Assembly (NCBI GenBank): GCA_030062745.1
Contig: CP099847.1
Span: forward strand, 4,418,070-4,482,069
DNA: 64,000 nucleotides
Reading direction: 5' to 3'
Source of the DNA: Capitulum mitella
Taxonomy: Eukaryota; Arthropoda; Thecostraca; Pollicipedomorpha; Pollicipedidae
Numbering within the stretch: the stretch's first letter is position 1; every line of letters begins with the position of its first letter. A model generated the notes under the pieces. It worked only from the letters and a program-made list of their open reading frames with translations, did no database searches and had not been told where the DNA came from. Both the position numbers and the translations under genes were made by a program. Positions 36,031-49,435 of the stretch are shown piece after piece.

Positions 36031-36260
36031 TGATGATGCCTGCGTGCCCCCGCGCCGCAGTCAGCTCAGCAAAAAGGCCCGTTCAATACCTGGCCGGCCG
36101 TCCGATGACGGCTATCGAGCAGCTGTCGGCCGAATCCGAGGATGTAGCGGCCGCAGCCGCGCGTGTCTACCAAACATGGCTCGGCCACCGCCGACTCAGA
36201 GGCCAACAACAAAAAACGGCCTCCCGAGGGCCGGCTGTCGGCCGCCGGCGCTGAATGTAT
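36030..36260. other. Short GC-rich island
   Basis: GGCCGGC/CGGCCG-rich block, with AATGTATCGCTAATGGGATT at its right edge near 36253. No coding support. Confidence 0.3.
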
Positions 36261-37000
36261 CGCTAATGGGATTGATTTTATCTCCACGCAGGTTGCGTCC
36301 AGCAGCGACCACGGAAGCGGCTGGCGTCAATCCGTACCACAGTCGCACAGAGGGGGTTCGGATGACGTGTCGTACATAAAGGCAGTGGTCGACGCAGCTG
36401 CTCTATTCGGCGTTTGCAAATATCCTGTAAAATGCTAAGCATGAAAACTAGGGTGCATCTGGAAATGGGTCCCAGTGGAATCGAATTTCCTCTTCTGCAT
36501 ACGAACCATGTTCGTAAGACAACTAAGTGGGAACAAATTTTAAACGTGATACCACGGGCCAGATGTTGAACAAACCCGACGTGTTGCAGAGTTTCGTCAC
36601 TTATTTGAGGCTTGTTCATGTATATATTTCGGATACAGCCTTGAATTTGGAGACCAAACGCTGCGACACACTGTAGTTCCTTCACGGTCGGGACAACCAT
36701 GCTCACTGCCGCCTGAGCTTGGGCGGGAATACTGTTCCGCACATCATTGGTGCAATACGGCACAGTATCTTAACCAGGCGTCCACTACAGTGGTCGAGCT
36801 CGAGTGAGCTCCAATCACACATGATTAGTTCGTGACCAAAGATATTTGTAATTGACGTCGAAAGACCTTTCTTATATCTACATATATTTTTTTCCTCTTC
36901 TTTCCATCTTCTTACCATAGTTTCGGTACTGCCGAGAGTTTTCCCTTTTTTAACATACAAGCAAAAGTCTGTCTTCGTTTATTTCAATACCAGTACCCCT
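36261..37000. other. Intergenic stretch, nothing recognised
   Basis: Includes a 161-codon minus-strand frame (36278-36763) with no recognisable domain. Confidence 0.5.
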
Positions 37001-37004
37001 CCGA

Positions 37005-37085
37005 CTTTGATCGGTAGCTTAGTTGGTAGAACGCTGGTTCCCGTTCTTGGTAAGACGAGGAGGTTGAGGCTGGGAGTGAGGGTCC
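37005..37085 (+). repeat. tRNA-derived SINE-like segment
   Basis: GGTAGCTTAGTTGGTAGAAC at about 37012 is a good Pol III A box / tRNA D-arm, followed by CGCTGG as in many tRNA-derived SINEs. The B box region (GAGGTTGAGGCTGGGAG) is degenerate and I cannot fold a full cloverleaf, so this is a SINE relic rather than a tRNA gene. Confidence 0.45.
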
Positions 37086-37289
37086 ATTTACTCCAGTCTG
37101 ATATCGTATTCCTGGATAAGCTGGAAATGAACCAACAGAGCGTCATGCCCATTACCACACGGTCGTGTCTTACCCGTAATAGCACGTTACTTTTTCGCCC
37201 TAACTAAAACGTTACCTGCCATTTCGTCGGCAGGTGTTAGGACCGGAATTTTATCAAGAAGGTCTGCTCAGCACGTGTTCCGACTCGCA

Positions 37290-37345
37290 ACGTTTCCATT
37301 ACTCTATTTATACTTATACTAATATTCTACTTATACTAATATTTA
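37290..37345. repeat. Short AT-rich tandem duplication
   Basis: TACTTATACTAATATT occurs twice within about 40 bp. Confidence 0.7.
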
Positions 37346-37524
37346 CTTAAGACCAAGGACGTTGATTTCTGTAAAACATTCGGGGGAGGGGGAGCCTAGT
37401 CGAGGGCCCGACAACCTAACCTCCCCAAATGTGCGTCTCCCAAAGGATTTAGCCCACTTTGTTTTGGTCAACGGGAATTTGTAAGTTTTTTCGTTACTAT
37501 TTATCAATTCCATGCATTTATCCC

Positions 37525-37560
37525 ATATGTATATATATATATTTATATATTTAGACGGAT
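37525..37560. repeat. (TA)n microsatellite
   Basis: TATGTATATATATATATTTATATATTTA-type run. Confidence 0.8.
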
Positions 37561-37599
37561 AGATAGAAGGGAGAAAGGTAGATAGACACGTAGCTTAAG

Positions 37600-40500
37600 A
37601 GTTTATTCTTTGCTTTCCGCCTATATCTTACCTATTGCGGCCATTCTTTTCATTATTATTACTGATTTTCCTTTAAAACCGGCAGAAAATGTTTGGGGCA
37701 CAAACCAACATTGGGGACCCAAATCCACATTGGTTGGGCCAGGGGCCTCACATAAGAATACAGACCGACACCCCTGCTTAAGATCTCAAGATTCTAGGCA
37801 GAGATTGCGACTGTGAGTGTCCGTGACTTTGAAGCTATTTCTATGGAACCTGTTTTTGATAATATGATGTCGCAGTTTGTATGAGGATGGCAGAACAAAC
37901 AACAAAACATGTTATTATTTTATGTTTTAACAGATCTCATGTTCGTTGCTATTTTTCACTTGCCTCATGTTCATAATCTAAGAAAGAATTCAGTAATCTT
38001 TTAACACGCTGGCAGGTAAGATTGTCTTGTTTTGAGTATGCTGTCGAAGTCAACGTAATCTCATCGCCATGTTTGTACTACAACCAGGCTAGACCAAGCA
38101 CGGAGCGGCCACTCTGCTCGCTACGGGACCCACACACAGATGTTTGTTTTCTGTCTTATTTATCGATGCATCAGTCAGGTTTTACTATTAGCCTCGTTGT
38201 CTTGTGTGAAGTCGTGTGCCTCGGCAGGCATCAGTCAGTCGACTGCCCACACAGTGACCGCGTCAGTGCCTGAGTTGGCGGTCCTCACCGGCGACATCCC
38301 TTGCCCTGACTGTGCTAGTTGCCGATAGATGGCATCACATGCTTACGATACGGTATAATACATATTTAGTATTTACGCTATACCACAAAGATTCATTCTT
38401 GCTCGGCTACCTTGAGGAAACTGTAAAGTACCCCATTCAGTTTCAAGTCTTGTGATCTTGCTGATGCTGCATTCTCAGGACCTCAGGAATGCCATCGAAT
38501 GAGCGTTTTTAAGCTTTGTATCAGTGAATTGAACGCTGTTATCACACAATGTTCTGGCAAGTCCGTTTTTGCCGTTTTAAAAGAAGTGCAACGGAAGAAA
38601 CGTGCAGTGTAACATACTAAATTTACGTTTAGTGATGATAAGGAACTAAGGATTCTGTATGCAGTATGCATGTTTTGACCCCGTTTGCTTTATACCTGTA
38701 CCGCAGTTGACTCGAGGCATAATAGGTAGTAATGAGTGTGGACCACTTTACGGATGTGAATAAAGAATAAAAGAATAAAGGAAACTCACTTAGATTTTCT
38801 CACCAAGTTCGTATGTCATGCCTACATGGAATCGTTCATTACCTCAGGTATATGGCCATGTGATTTTCCCTATGTTTTGAAGACTTACAAACAAAACGCA
38901 TAAGTTTTAATGAGAAAAATGGTAATTGCTCTTTTTAAAGAACCTTTAACATTATCCTTGTGGCGTTTTACGAACAGAATTGCCTCAAAATCTGGGGGCG
39001 GACTGTCTCTTCTTGTCATTTTGTGTTACCTACGAAACCTTACAAAGAGGTTTTACCACAGAAACTCGAAAACCTTGTTAAGAAAGAAACCTCAAACTAA
39101 CTGCAATGCCGCGGAAAACAGGATGCATTTACTTTATGGAAATAGTCAAGACGCCCAAAATAGTCAGCGAATCTACGGCCACATCCAACTTAGTCCTCCA
39201 GTTTTCCAGTTCTTAGCTCTTGCACGATTGATTGAAGTGTAATCAAACTATGAACTGGCGATTCCAGGCTTGTACAAATTGATGTTAGCGAAGCATTTCA
39301 ACGGTAATCATTTTGGAAGGTTTATAGTCAAAAGGCTTGACGAGGGCGCAAAAAGAAATAAATGACGCCGCAAAAAATACGGGCACTAAGGCTGCGATGA
39401 AGCCACGATTGCGCTTTGAAAGGCTTTCCTAACATGGAAGCTGGTTAACGTATGTCGTGAAGTTTCTAGGGGTGATAAGCTGTTCTTTAATTGCGAGCTT
39501 CAAAAGCATCTGAAACATTTTGAAACTTCTGAGTGTCGCCAGCCATTAAAAATCAGAGTGCCAGGACATGCTAGACTTACGAGCCTAGAATAACACTTTT
39601 TACAGCACTGGCCTGGACCAAATATCCATAGCCCGTTTTGTGATTGTAAAGAGTCGTATAAATCTAAACCATTTGTAACTGCAAACTAAGTATCAAGTTA
39701 AAGCTTTCGGGCGCTTAAATGCTCAAAGACCGCTGCAAAATGTTTTCATGCCTGATAAGAATGAAAAAAGGCACAATTTGCTCCTTACTTCTTAACTGAT
39801 TATAAATGCCAAACCATGCAACTCTTGCAGCGAAACAATTTTCGTGAATTCTTATCCCGAACGGGCTGCGCAGCGTTTGAATGGGAACGACGTTTCAGGT
39901 GATACAGGTAACTCGTTAATTCAACGGTTATTCACTGGGCAATAGCCGAGCGTTGAGGGCCGGAGCAAGACGGAGAGCAGGCTACAAGAACAGCGTGCAA
40001 TTCCTTCAAAGGAAATACGTCGCATTTATGTGCATCATATTCTGTTTCACGCAGCCAAATGGTGGTCCGTAGACAAACTGCAATCAACCATGCAAGTAAC
40101 AAGCCACAAGAAATGTTCCGCTTCACAACATGTTTGGCGTTCTTTAATGGAGCCCTGGTGGGGACACTAAACTTTCAGGACAATTCAGAACCCATTTGGG
40201 CTGATCACGCGACAGCGGCAACGAGCAGGGGAGCCGAATGAGGCTCGATCGACAGACTGCGATCGGTCTCCAATGTCGAGAGACGATTGATGCCTTGCTT
40301 CCTCGCTTAACCCTCTTAAGTTACCTGAAAACAACGCAGAGAAGCGTAATATTTCATAACCACTGCGCTGCAGACGTCTAAGGCAACTAAAATAGTAAAA
40401 TAGCTCTACAGGTTATGCACAAGAACATTAATTCAATTCATAAAGAATTAGCGTGCAGTTTTTTTCAGGCATTCTCGTCTGAGAAAGTCTGCAGTCCTCC

Positions 40501-40683
40501 AAACACTGCAAGCTTTCATTTAAGTACTTGTAATTCCATAGCCACCCATTGCGGGAACTATGAGAGCTGAGGCATTTTCGGACGAGCCCAAGGTTGGATG
40601 TGAACCTTAAACCTGTACCAATCTATGTTTGATATGTTTTACAATGTCCGAACTTCAAGGACGATGGATGGTTTAATCAGCAG
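37600..40683. other. Intergenic stretch, no gene recognised
   Basis: AT-richer DNA with only short frames; a small GAATAAA-type repeat lies near 38757-38783. Confidence 0.5.
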
Positions 40684-42695
40684 CAGGGGCGGATCCGGGA
40701 TTTCGCCAATGGGGAACGGGGCCGATGGTCATTGCGTGGCCGGCCGGACCTCTCGCCCATCATTTTTCTGCTTTTGAGATATAAGAAATACGTTGATCTG
40801 CTCGGGTGCAAGGGAAAATATTTAATACAATTTTGAATTTTTCATCATAGAAAACAGCCAAAAAATACAAGCGCGTCAGCTCATTCGAGTAAATTTTGCG
40901 TCTTGGTCCACACAAAGTGGCCAAAATATGACAACTACGGCTGGATTTCAGGCGGCTGCGTCCCTCCCTTATTTAAAATGCCGTGTCTGTATCTGCCCCA
41001 GGAGTCCCTCTGCCTCCTCGTAGCTCCTGGAGACCTTCTGCTAGCTTAGGTCAGGTTACCTCGTCATTTACAGGGACACTTTTGGTAATGACGGGCCGTC
41101 GGTCGCGTCAGGGCCCTCTGATGGTCACAGGTTCTTTTTACAGTTTCTGGTGTTCCTTGGAACATCTTAAGTGCTCCTTTGAGTGCTTCAGGGGCACCTC
41201 GGACAGTTTCATAGAACCACCTGGCAGTTTCAGGGACAGTCAGGCCATCTCGAGTTCCCTCTTGTCATCCGTGGGGAATTCTTGTTGTCTAAGGAGCCCT
41301 TCAGGCAGAAACAAGGGCTCTCTATAAGTCTTTCTCTGCCATGCATCTAGCTATGGCCTAGGTCTTTTGGCCGTTTCGGGATTTGAATGGACGTCTCAAG
41401 ATTCAGCAGTTTCAGGTGCCCCTATGGTCGTGTCAGGGGTCCCTCTTGCTAGAGACTGCTAGTTAGCGTTCTCAAAGGTCCCTTCGTAGCAGTCTCAGTG
41501 GACCCCAATTGTCCTGGGTGCCCCCGACCTTCTGGCAATTTCAGGGCCACTGCGCAGAGTCAGGTACGTTCTGAATGCCTTCGGTGGTCTTCATGGCTGT
41601 ATCAGGGGTCTTCCTCTGTCTCATGGGGTATATCTGGCAGTCTTAGGACCCCTTTGTAGCCGATTTAGGGGTCTTTGTTGGCGTTTCAAGGGCCTCACTG
41701 GTAATCTCAGGGGACCTTTTCCCAGTCAGGGGCCCACCTAACATATTCGGGGACCCTCTGGCTGTCCAGGGCCCCCACACCGTCTCAGGGGTCCTCTTAT
41801 GGTCTGCCTCGCAAGGGTCTTCCAGCCTTTTTTGGCGGTCTCAGGGGCCATGTGCCGTGTAGGGGCCCATCTTGCCGTCTCAGGACTCACCTGACCTTCT
41901 CGGGGTCCGCTGACTGCATCAAGAACACCTCAGGTTTTCAAAAAGACCAGTGTATCCAATTTGGGGCCCCTCTCGAGGTTGGGAAGGTAACCGATAAATC
42001 CTATTCAAGGGTCCCCTCTAGCTGGTCAGTGTCTTCATGCTGTGTTACGCACCACCTTTTTGCCACCTTCTTCTTCACCACCACCATTTCACCACTGCCA
42101 CCACCATCTTCACCAAGTTTTTGCCGTCTCAGGGGCCTCTCTGGCACTTAAAGCGGTCTCATGGACCCTTTGCCGTGTTGGGCCCCTCTTGTGGTCCCAA
42201 GGACATTTGGAGAGTTTCAGGACCCTTCTGTCCGTCTTTGGGGCCATCTCCCTGTCTCATGGTCTCATTAACCTGCCCGGAGGCCCTCTGACTGCATCAG
42301 GAGCTTTCAGCTTTTCACACAGGTCCGTGAAACCCATTCGGGGCCCCTACATCGTCCTACGGACTCATTCCTTATCTTAGACGTCCCAGGGACGCTGTGG
42401 CCCTTCTGGCGGTCTCAGGGGCACTCTGCCGTGTTGGGCCCTGTTGTGGTCGCGAGGACCCTTTTGGAGCTACAGGAGCCCTTATGTGCGCCCCAGGGGT
42501 CATCTAACCCTCCCAGAGGCCCCCCTGACTGCATCAAGAACCCGTGATGTTTCCACAGAGTCTCCGTAAAGCTCACACGGGGCTCCTTCGGGGCTTTTTT
42601 GAGTCTGAGGGGGACTCTTTCGGGCGGGCCTGAGAGAGGCTCTGACTCAGGCCTCGGGGGGCGATCACCCTCTTGGTCCCCGCTGGATCCGCGCT
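40684..42695 (+). mobile_element. Dispersed element with minisatellite-like interior, copy A
   Basis: Left end AGGGGCGGATCCGGGATTTC at 40686 and right end CGCTGGATCCGCGC at about 42681 share an inverted GCGGATCC core. The first ~350 bp are unique and match copy B (51682) base for base in many places, for example TTTTGCGTCTT and AATATGACAACTACGGC. The rest is a chain of diverged ~30 bp units with TCTCAGGGGCCCCTCTGGC-like wording, in the same order in both copies. The open frames inside are repeat artefacts. Non-autonomous DNA transposon is my best guess. Confidence 0.65.
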
Positions 42696-42699
42696 TGAT

Positions 42700-44430
42700 C
42701 AGCAGTGGCCAAATATCCCATGACACCGAAGTCGACGAGATCCTCGGCGGCGCTGCGGTATGAAACCAGTTCCAAAGGTTCTCACGGCGTGGACTGCCCT
42801 GAAAAAGTCCAGTTATATGAGGGTACTTTACCTTTGCCCACGAATCAGCGAACTTTTGTGTAATCTGATTAATAACTTGAAAATATAAACACCTCTAACC
42901 GCAAAACTGAATTCACGTTCCGAAACAAAGAAAGTAAAGGCTCTCTTAAAGAATGACACGGCATACCACAATGTGGACGTTACCACCGATTTCAGTTTTT
43001 TATGATCTGCTGCATATTCCTGAATGTTTGATTGAAAACAAACTCACTCGGATCAAATGAATGCAGGAAGACGTCTCCCCACGCTGGGAGCTGTTGACAT
43101 TATTGAACATGATCCTGGAAAACCTTCCAGACGATTTGAAATGCACACAAATTTCCATAATCAAATAAACTTGCTACCTCAATCTCCTTGGTCAAATATC
43201 ATTGTCAATATTGCCTGCAGTCGACCCGGGAGGGTTCGCATCGGAGATAAGCGAGAGGGCTTTGTGGTCGTAAAATCGACCATCGTTCTGAAGCCTGGAG
43301 CGGAAATAGAGTGTTCCCGCCACGTGCTATCGGCGTGAGAAATAGCAGTAGGGACTATTACCGATCAGTTGGTTGTGCATATTAAAGTCTGTCGTTGTTC
43401 CCCAAAGTCCTGATGCAGTTTTAGGCGAACTGGGGGGCTAGCCAGTTCTCCTTGCTGCTCCCCCCCCCCCGTTGTTTCCCTGGCCATTTTTTTACGCCAC
43501 TTATTGCTACGAACTCCCACTCCTGTCAGATGTTCTGCACCAGACCTTGTCCCGACATCCGGTCGAAACAATCTCATGCTGTAAGCCAGTCTAGTAGCGA
43601 CCTTCTAGTCGAAACAGCCGCTGGACAGCTCTCCCGAAACAGCTCGGGACTGTGAATGGAAACATCTGCTAGTGCTCAAAGTCAGCCTGGACAAGGCCCT
43701 ACCGTGACAACAACCTCAAATGATGGGAATCAATCCTGTTCGGCTGTCTGCCAGATACAGCCGCTGTGGTCGGTCATGTCCTGCCCGTCGTCTCCGACGG
43801 CGGGGGGTTGACAAGTCCGCCAGTCGCCGTCTCCGACGGCGGGATTGAAAGCGCTGATCGGCCCGATTGTGGCGGCTTGCCCGACTGGCTCGGTGCCCGC
43901 TCGAGCATGAACGACGCCGCAGACTCGCCGCCGAATCCGATGTCTAGAGGACGGACGGCAGAGCCTGACGCAGAGCGGAGCGCCGTGGTGCCGGCCCTCC
44001 GGCCAGCCGCCGGCTCAGGATAAACAGGACGCACGAGTCTCGAAGCCACGACACTACGCCGCATTGACTACTTGATATTTACATTAAATTGGTGCGCATC
44101 TTACAGTCGAACTGGGCATCTGTGATACATTTCCTATACTACAGGGGGAAAGACCTCCGCAGATATGCCAAATTTATGATGTTCTAACACCGGGAAGTTC
44201 CCGAGCGAGTCGCTTGGTCAGCACGAACTGATTGGACGGGCTTCGTCATCATAAGTGATCAACACCCGCTGACTACGCAGCCGGTGCTGACACAGAGATG
44301 CCACCCAGCGTTCTCTACGAGCACCCTACTCTGCAGCATCTGCCATTCTATCGCTCAGCATCCTCCGACTTTCATTCTTTCTGCATCCAGTCTGCGCCAA
44401 CAGTTACACCAGTTGGTCCTCACCAGTGTC
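42700..44430. other. Intergenic stretch, no gene recognised
   Basis: Contains a direct repeat of CCGTCTCCGACGGCGGG-type sequence (about 43788-43805 and 43827-43843) and a short GC-rich part to 44030. No gene seen. Confidence 0.45.
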
Positions 44431-44433
44431 TGT

Positions 44434-45428
44434 TAACACGCGCACTGGAAGGGGTATCTTTTTGTGCCCTCCCCACCTGTTTTTCTTGAAAATCTCCAGA
44501 ACGGATCGGAGGTGGTTGCTGCTACTTTGTGACATTTATTGCAATTGAATAACTCGTCGACTGACGCGGAAAAAGCGAAAATTGGCCAGAAATTTCTGGA
44601 GTTTCAAGCATTTGAAGTCAAGCAAACATAACGAAAGCAACGGTCGTCGCTGACAAATGGGAACTTTGTGAAAGGATTAGCGTTCTACCTAAGATTACCG
44701 TTTGAACACAATCAGGCGACATCATTTGGGCATAAGTGATGGATGTACCAAGACCAAAGCCAAAATCAATAAAGGTTAAGGTCGCCAAAGGTCAAGGTCA
44801 ACCAGCTTGTGACCTGGTCTAGATTTACTTTGCAATATGTCGATTTGTATGAAATATTCATTTGAAGACCCTCTTAAAAACACGTTTGGCATATTGATAC
44901 TCACATGTATATACATATATGCATGTACATACATACGTAAATATAGACGCTGGAAGTGATAAAACGGCAATGTTGGCTACCTTCACTGAAAATACACGAA
45001 AAGACACGTGTAGCGCCCTCATCTACACTCAAGCTATCCTCGTGTTGCTCGAAATCTGATCTGCAAAAGATAAAAAAAATGGCGTCATAGGTCAGTAACT
45101 TGACATGGCCTTGACCCGAAATCCTCAGTAAAGACGTTAAATGAATGAAAGTTGTCGTATTCCACGTTTTGAACGCTCGAACAAACGCCCTTTTCCCATT
45201 TCGTTCGGAAAGTCGTACGGAATGGCCTGTACGGGCCGAGAACGTGCCCAGAGTTGACCTTTTCCATCCCATTTCACCTTGAACATATTAACCTAGGGTC
45301 AGCCTAGGGTCACTCCACACAATATAAATCATTATGACCACACTTTGCCCATAGAATTGCATGTTTCTAGCTCTTCCGTTTCCGAGATCGGAGGAGGGCA
45401 CTTTTGTACTCCCTTCCAGTGCGCGTTA
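44434..45428. mobile_element. Terminal-inverted-repeat element, ~1 kb
   Basis: CGCGCACTGGAAGGGG...TTTTGTGCCCTCC at 44439-44475 is repeated inverted at about 45390-45426 (GGAGGGCACTTTTGTACTCC then CTTCCAGTGCGCG). TAAC/GTTA flank the two ends. The interior contains several AAGGTCA/TGACCT words and no coding frame. The termini resemble those of the element at 4980-6247 (CACTGGAAGGGG with a G-run/T-run/C-run hairpin). Confidence 0.6.
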
Positions 45429-45649
45429 GTGCGAAACCCCCTTCCTCTGCTCGGGTTAATGCGCCACTAAGGGCCCTTTACCAGCTCGCCATTCTGCATC
45501 CTCTGTACCAGTCCGTGCCCCGACATTCCGTACAGGCACTTCACTCAAGTGCATAACAATGTGTCTACCTACATTATCCAACTGTCTTCCTCTATCCATA
45601 CATCATCCATCACTGCCCGCTAGTCCATCATCGAGTAACCACTACCCGC

Positions 45650-45960
45650 CTGCTGGACGGACTGGTGCAATTTGCTCAGCCGACGCGCGCAGCGGCGGAG
45701 CGCCGGGCAGCCTCTGAACACATTCGTTGCCGGGTCGGCGGGCGTGGGACGCCCATCATCAGCGGAGGGGGGGGGGGGGGTCCGCGGTAAATGAGGCTCC
45801 TGCCAGAGGTCCCGGAGCGTGACCGGCGGTACGGCAGAGCCGGCGGAGCGGCGCCCGCGAGGTGGCCCAATCAGCGGCCAGTAATCACTCACCGTCGGCA
45901 GACGGCCGCCGCGCCCCAGCCCCGCCTCCAGTTGCCGGCAGTGGAACTGTATCTGGAATA
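45650..45960. other. GC-rich island with poly-G run
   Basis: CpG-rich block containing a run of about 14 G near 45767-45780. No coding support. Confidence 0.35.
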
Positions 45961-45999
45961 CTTCTTCACTGACACCGGTGGTCACCTGGCATGAGCGCC

Positions 46000-47390
46000 A
46001 TCTCTCCGACCACGAATGGTGGCGCAACTTGAACCGTGCCACACGCCAGCAGCGGTAACCTGATCTGAGTCTTGTATTTCTGACCGGGGCTCAGAATGAA
46101 CCGTTCCTCCCTCCCCAGCGCCGCTGACCTTTATTGAAACCAGCTGCCCTGACGGGCTGTAGGGCCCATCCTGGGCAATATTTTTGCATCTGACTGCCAG
46201 TGATGGATGAACTTAAGCCATGTGTTCACGCCAACAGGGGAAACCCGTTATGGAACCTGTCTTTCTGGCTGACAGTGATAATCCACCCTGAACCGTGAAC
46301 TCCAGCCATCAGCGACAGCAGTAGCGTGTTCATCCTGAGCCCTGCCGCAGACCAGAAAGAGAGTCGCCCTGTACCCCGCGCCACGGCCGACAGAAGGTGC
46401 TCTTTCTGCCCCCTCCCCTTCACTACCGGCAGCTCGATAATCTAAGCGCGCTGCGAGCCGCCATATATTTCTCCCGCTGCGTGTGAGACAGTTCTAATCA
46501 AGCGCATTGAACGGCGTCTGTCAGGACGAATGCAGATGAAATTAATGGACCAACATGTGCGATGTTAGGAATCTAGATGTATTTGATCAATGTATTTTCG
46601 TCAGAATTATCACTGAGGGACAGATCGATGGCTCCGACTCAGCACACACGAAACTGGAAATTTGCAGAAAATGTCGCTATGACCGGACAACCACGACAAT
46701 AGACTTCGTGTTACTGGCTTGAAGCTAAACGGTCATTGCATTCTAAACTCTCCAGCATTTTTCTTTGGCAAAGCGGTGAAATGAAGATTAGGAAAATACT
46801 CGAATTAGGCAAGAAATTCGAGGACGGTAATCACGGTAGCGGTCATCAAGGGAAGCCCCGGTATCCTGACACACTGCAAAATTGAAAAAAAGACCGCAGA
46901 ACTGGTCTCGTAGAGACCTAAAAAAAAATCCCAAGGGATAGCATAAGACAGTATAGAAAACTAAGTGCATCACAATGTTAACCTTATACCCATGATCACC
47001 AAATACCCATGTACCTAATACCCTTACCTAATACTCATGCTTCTGATGTGATATAAGCGTTTTAATTTTTTTTTATAAGCGTTTTAATGAGTTGCTGAAG
47101 GGGAAAAGTCCCAGAAGACTTTTCCACTTCTTTCTTGAGGTCCCGTAAGAAAGAATTCTACTTGAGCAGACAGAGATCATTGAGACGAATATGATTGTCC
47201 ATAAAGGCAACTGGTTTCAGTTAACCTAAGCTAGGCATAACGGTGTCGTAAAGTTGTACTGATTTGCGAGGCATATTAAATAAATGCCCATTAATCTTCG
47301 AGAGAAACGTAACGTACTGATATTGTCGGCAAACTACCAATGTCAGCACAGCAACCATAACTCTGTTTTCAATTGCAGCTGGGGTGAGTG
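46000..47390. other. Intergenic stretch, nothing recognised
   Basis: Contains short direct repeats near 46988-47035 (AATACCCATG-like) and 47053-47087 (ATAAGCGTTTTAAT twice). Confidence 0.5.
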
Positions 47391-47910
47391 GAATCCCAGC
47401 GTCCATCCTCATGCTGCGGTGAGACACCGGAAGCGGCGATCTCCGGCAGAGGACGGCCCACTGCGTCGGGTCGAGTTTGCGACATAAAAGCCGGCCACCC
47501 CGGGGACGGCTGAATCTTTGATCGCCGTCGTAAGCCGCCGAACGACATGGCCGTAAAGTTGGCGGCGAGCGTCGTCGATCCTTGATTCTGCGTCGTCGCC
47601 GGCCCTGTTTTACGGCCTGCGTGGCCGCCGCTCCGCCTTGGCCGCCCTGGCCCGGGGAAGCGCTGGGGAACCGGCGGGGAGACCTCCGGCAGAGGTGACC
47701 AGTCCGGTCTGTGACGTCACGGCGCCCGGCTGCCAGCGGCGGCGTGGCGGCCGTCTCTTCCGGCCAGCCACCTCCTGGCGGCCTGTTCTGGACGGTCATC
47801 CACCGCTAACAGCCACTGTCAACGTCCTCGGCCGCCATCGGGCCTGGGTACAATCTGACGGACAGCGGGCGTCGTGGCCACTTTGGCGAACTCCCGTGGC
47901 CAGGCGGTAA
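47390..47910. other. GC-rich island
   Basis: CpG-rich block with ATAAAAGCCGGCC near 47484 and GGCCGTAAAGTTGGCGG near 47550. Overlapping frames on both strands (up to 192 codons) lack family features. Confidence 0.3.
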
Positions 47911-48624
47911 TGATGGCTCGTGGATTGGATGAAGGCAGCGCCGTTCCATTTAAACATTAGCTTTCCAGTGTTCCGAGATGGTATAATGTGAGGTAGTAGC
48001 GTTATTGCAACCACATGAGCTCGGTCGCCGATATGCATCTGAAGACAATTATGCAGTCACATGCAAATTTAAACCATGGATCGCGCTTCTAATCACATGT
48101 TCATATTCGTGCGTTACAACCATGATGCTTCATGTTGAAACCGCTCTGTAAAAGTCTTCCCTTTCTGGGTTTTCGTCTACCTCCTGGCCAACAAAATTTG
48201 CCGTTTGTCTTCCTTCGAGATTATAATTACATTTCCCTCAAGATTCCAATATGTCTGATGAAGTAAGGGAGCGTCAGAACAAGGCAACCTCCATCCCTGT
48301 GCGAGTGGGAGAGGATTACACTGTTTCACTCGCTGAGACATCTCGCCAGACGCCGTGGAAATCTACGAGAACTATTGAGCCTCCCGACGGAGACATTTGG
48401 CATGCCTGTATGAATGGATGAGACTGACAACACTTCAATTCACCAAAACGTTGTCGGAAGCCGCAGCAGTCGACTAGAGTTGAATGGAATTGCTGGGTAG
48501 TCACATCATCACAGAGGCTCCTGTTCATTGCTACCTGCTTGCCATCAAGTGTAGCAGATAGTAATACCACCCAGTACTGGAATGGGACCAAGCTGTAAGC
48601 AATGAAGAATGACGTTTGGACACA

Positions 48625-48775
48625 GTGACAGGGGGTCAAACAAAATTCTGGTTGGTATGAAACCCACTGCGTTTCCCAGTGAAGAGCCAATGAAGAGGGG
48701 CATTCGAAGGTAGTGAAACGGGGTCAAACAAAATTCTACAAGATATAAAACTCAAGTACTACAAGATATAAAACT
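48625..48775. repeat. Local direct repeats
   Basis: GGGGTCAAACAAAATTCT occurs at about 48631 and again at about 48720. ACTACAAGATATAAAACTC-like units follow in tandem (48735-48774). Confidence 0.75.
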
Positions 48776-49099
48776 CTTTCTCAGTACTGACCTGTTTTTG
48801 GTTTCAGAATTAACCTTTGTATTATTTTACAGCAGGCAAACGTCTTCAGACATCACAAGACTTTTTATATTATACCGTTATCTGCTACAGGCTCTTGAAT
48901 ATGTGAGGAATCAGACTCACACCTAGTCCATCCACTGCATATCTGACACACTGCCATGACATTTTTATTTGATATTTTACAAAGCTAGAGGGGCTGAGCC
49001 GTACACGCGCGTGTCAATGCCAATCGGCTGCTTTGCGTCAGGCATGATTGCAGTGACGTTTAACGATCGTTTTTGGACAGGCCGACAAAATCACGACGG

Positions 49100-49435
49100 T
49101 TTGAAGGATATCTGCGATTAGGGGCTCTAGCAATCAAAGCCCGCCACCACTGTCATTACGACGGAGCCCAAACAGCAGGAATCGCCTCCGGTTTTTACGG
49201 GCAGCGATTCCGCCGGAGCTTGGGGCGGGCTGGCCCATTTAATTTGCGGGCCGCGTCCGCCTTGTTCAGTCGACTCACGCAACCCGGCCCCGGCAAATAA
49301 ACCTACCGACGGCTAATCATCTCCGGCCATTGAAACATTTCACGCGGGCGTCCGCTTTCCATTCCGGCCGCGCGCCGGGTGGCCGGCCTTTCAATTAGGG
49401 CGGCTGGCGCAGCCGCGTGCTGGACAGGCACCAGG
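49100..49435. other. GC-rich island with TCF- and homeodomain-like words
   Basis: AGCAATCAAAGCCCGCC near 49130, CCATTTAATTTGCGGGCC near 49234, GGCTAATCATC near 49310 and CTTTCAATTAGGGCGGC near 49388 lie in a CpG-rich block. Looks like a regulatory element; not proven. Confidence 0.38.

Noticed and set aside
36278..36763. 161-codon minus-strand frame
   Set aside because: No recognisable domain, no splice logic and ordinary intergenic composition; too weak to call a gene.
40983..41327. Plus-strand frame of 114 codons, and similar frames at 42042-42380 and 52473-52919
   Set aside because: All lie in the CTCAGGGG minisatellite-like units and read as repeats.
48316..48690. 124-codon minus-strand frame
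   Set aside because: Hydrophobic stretches but no recognisable family, and it overlaps local direct repeats.
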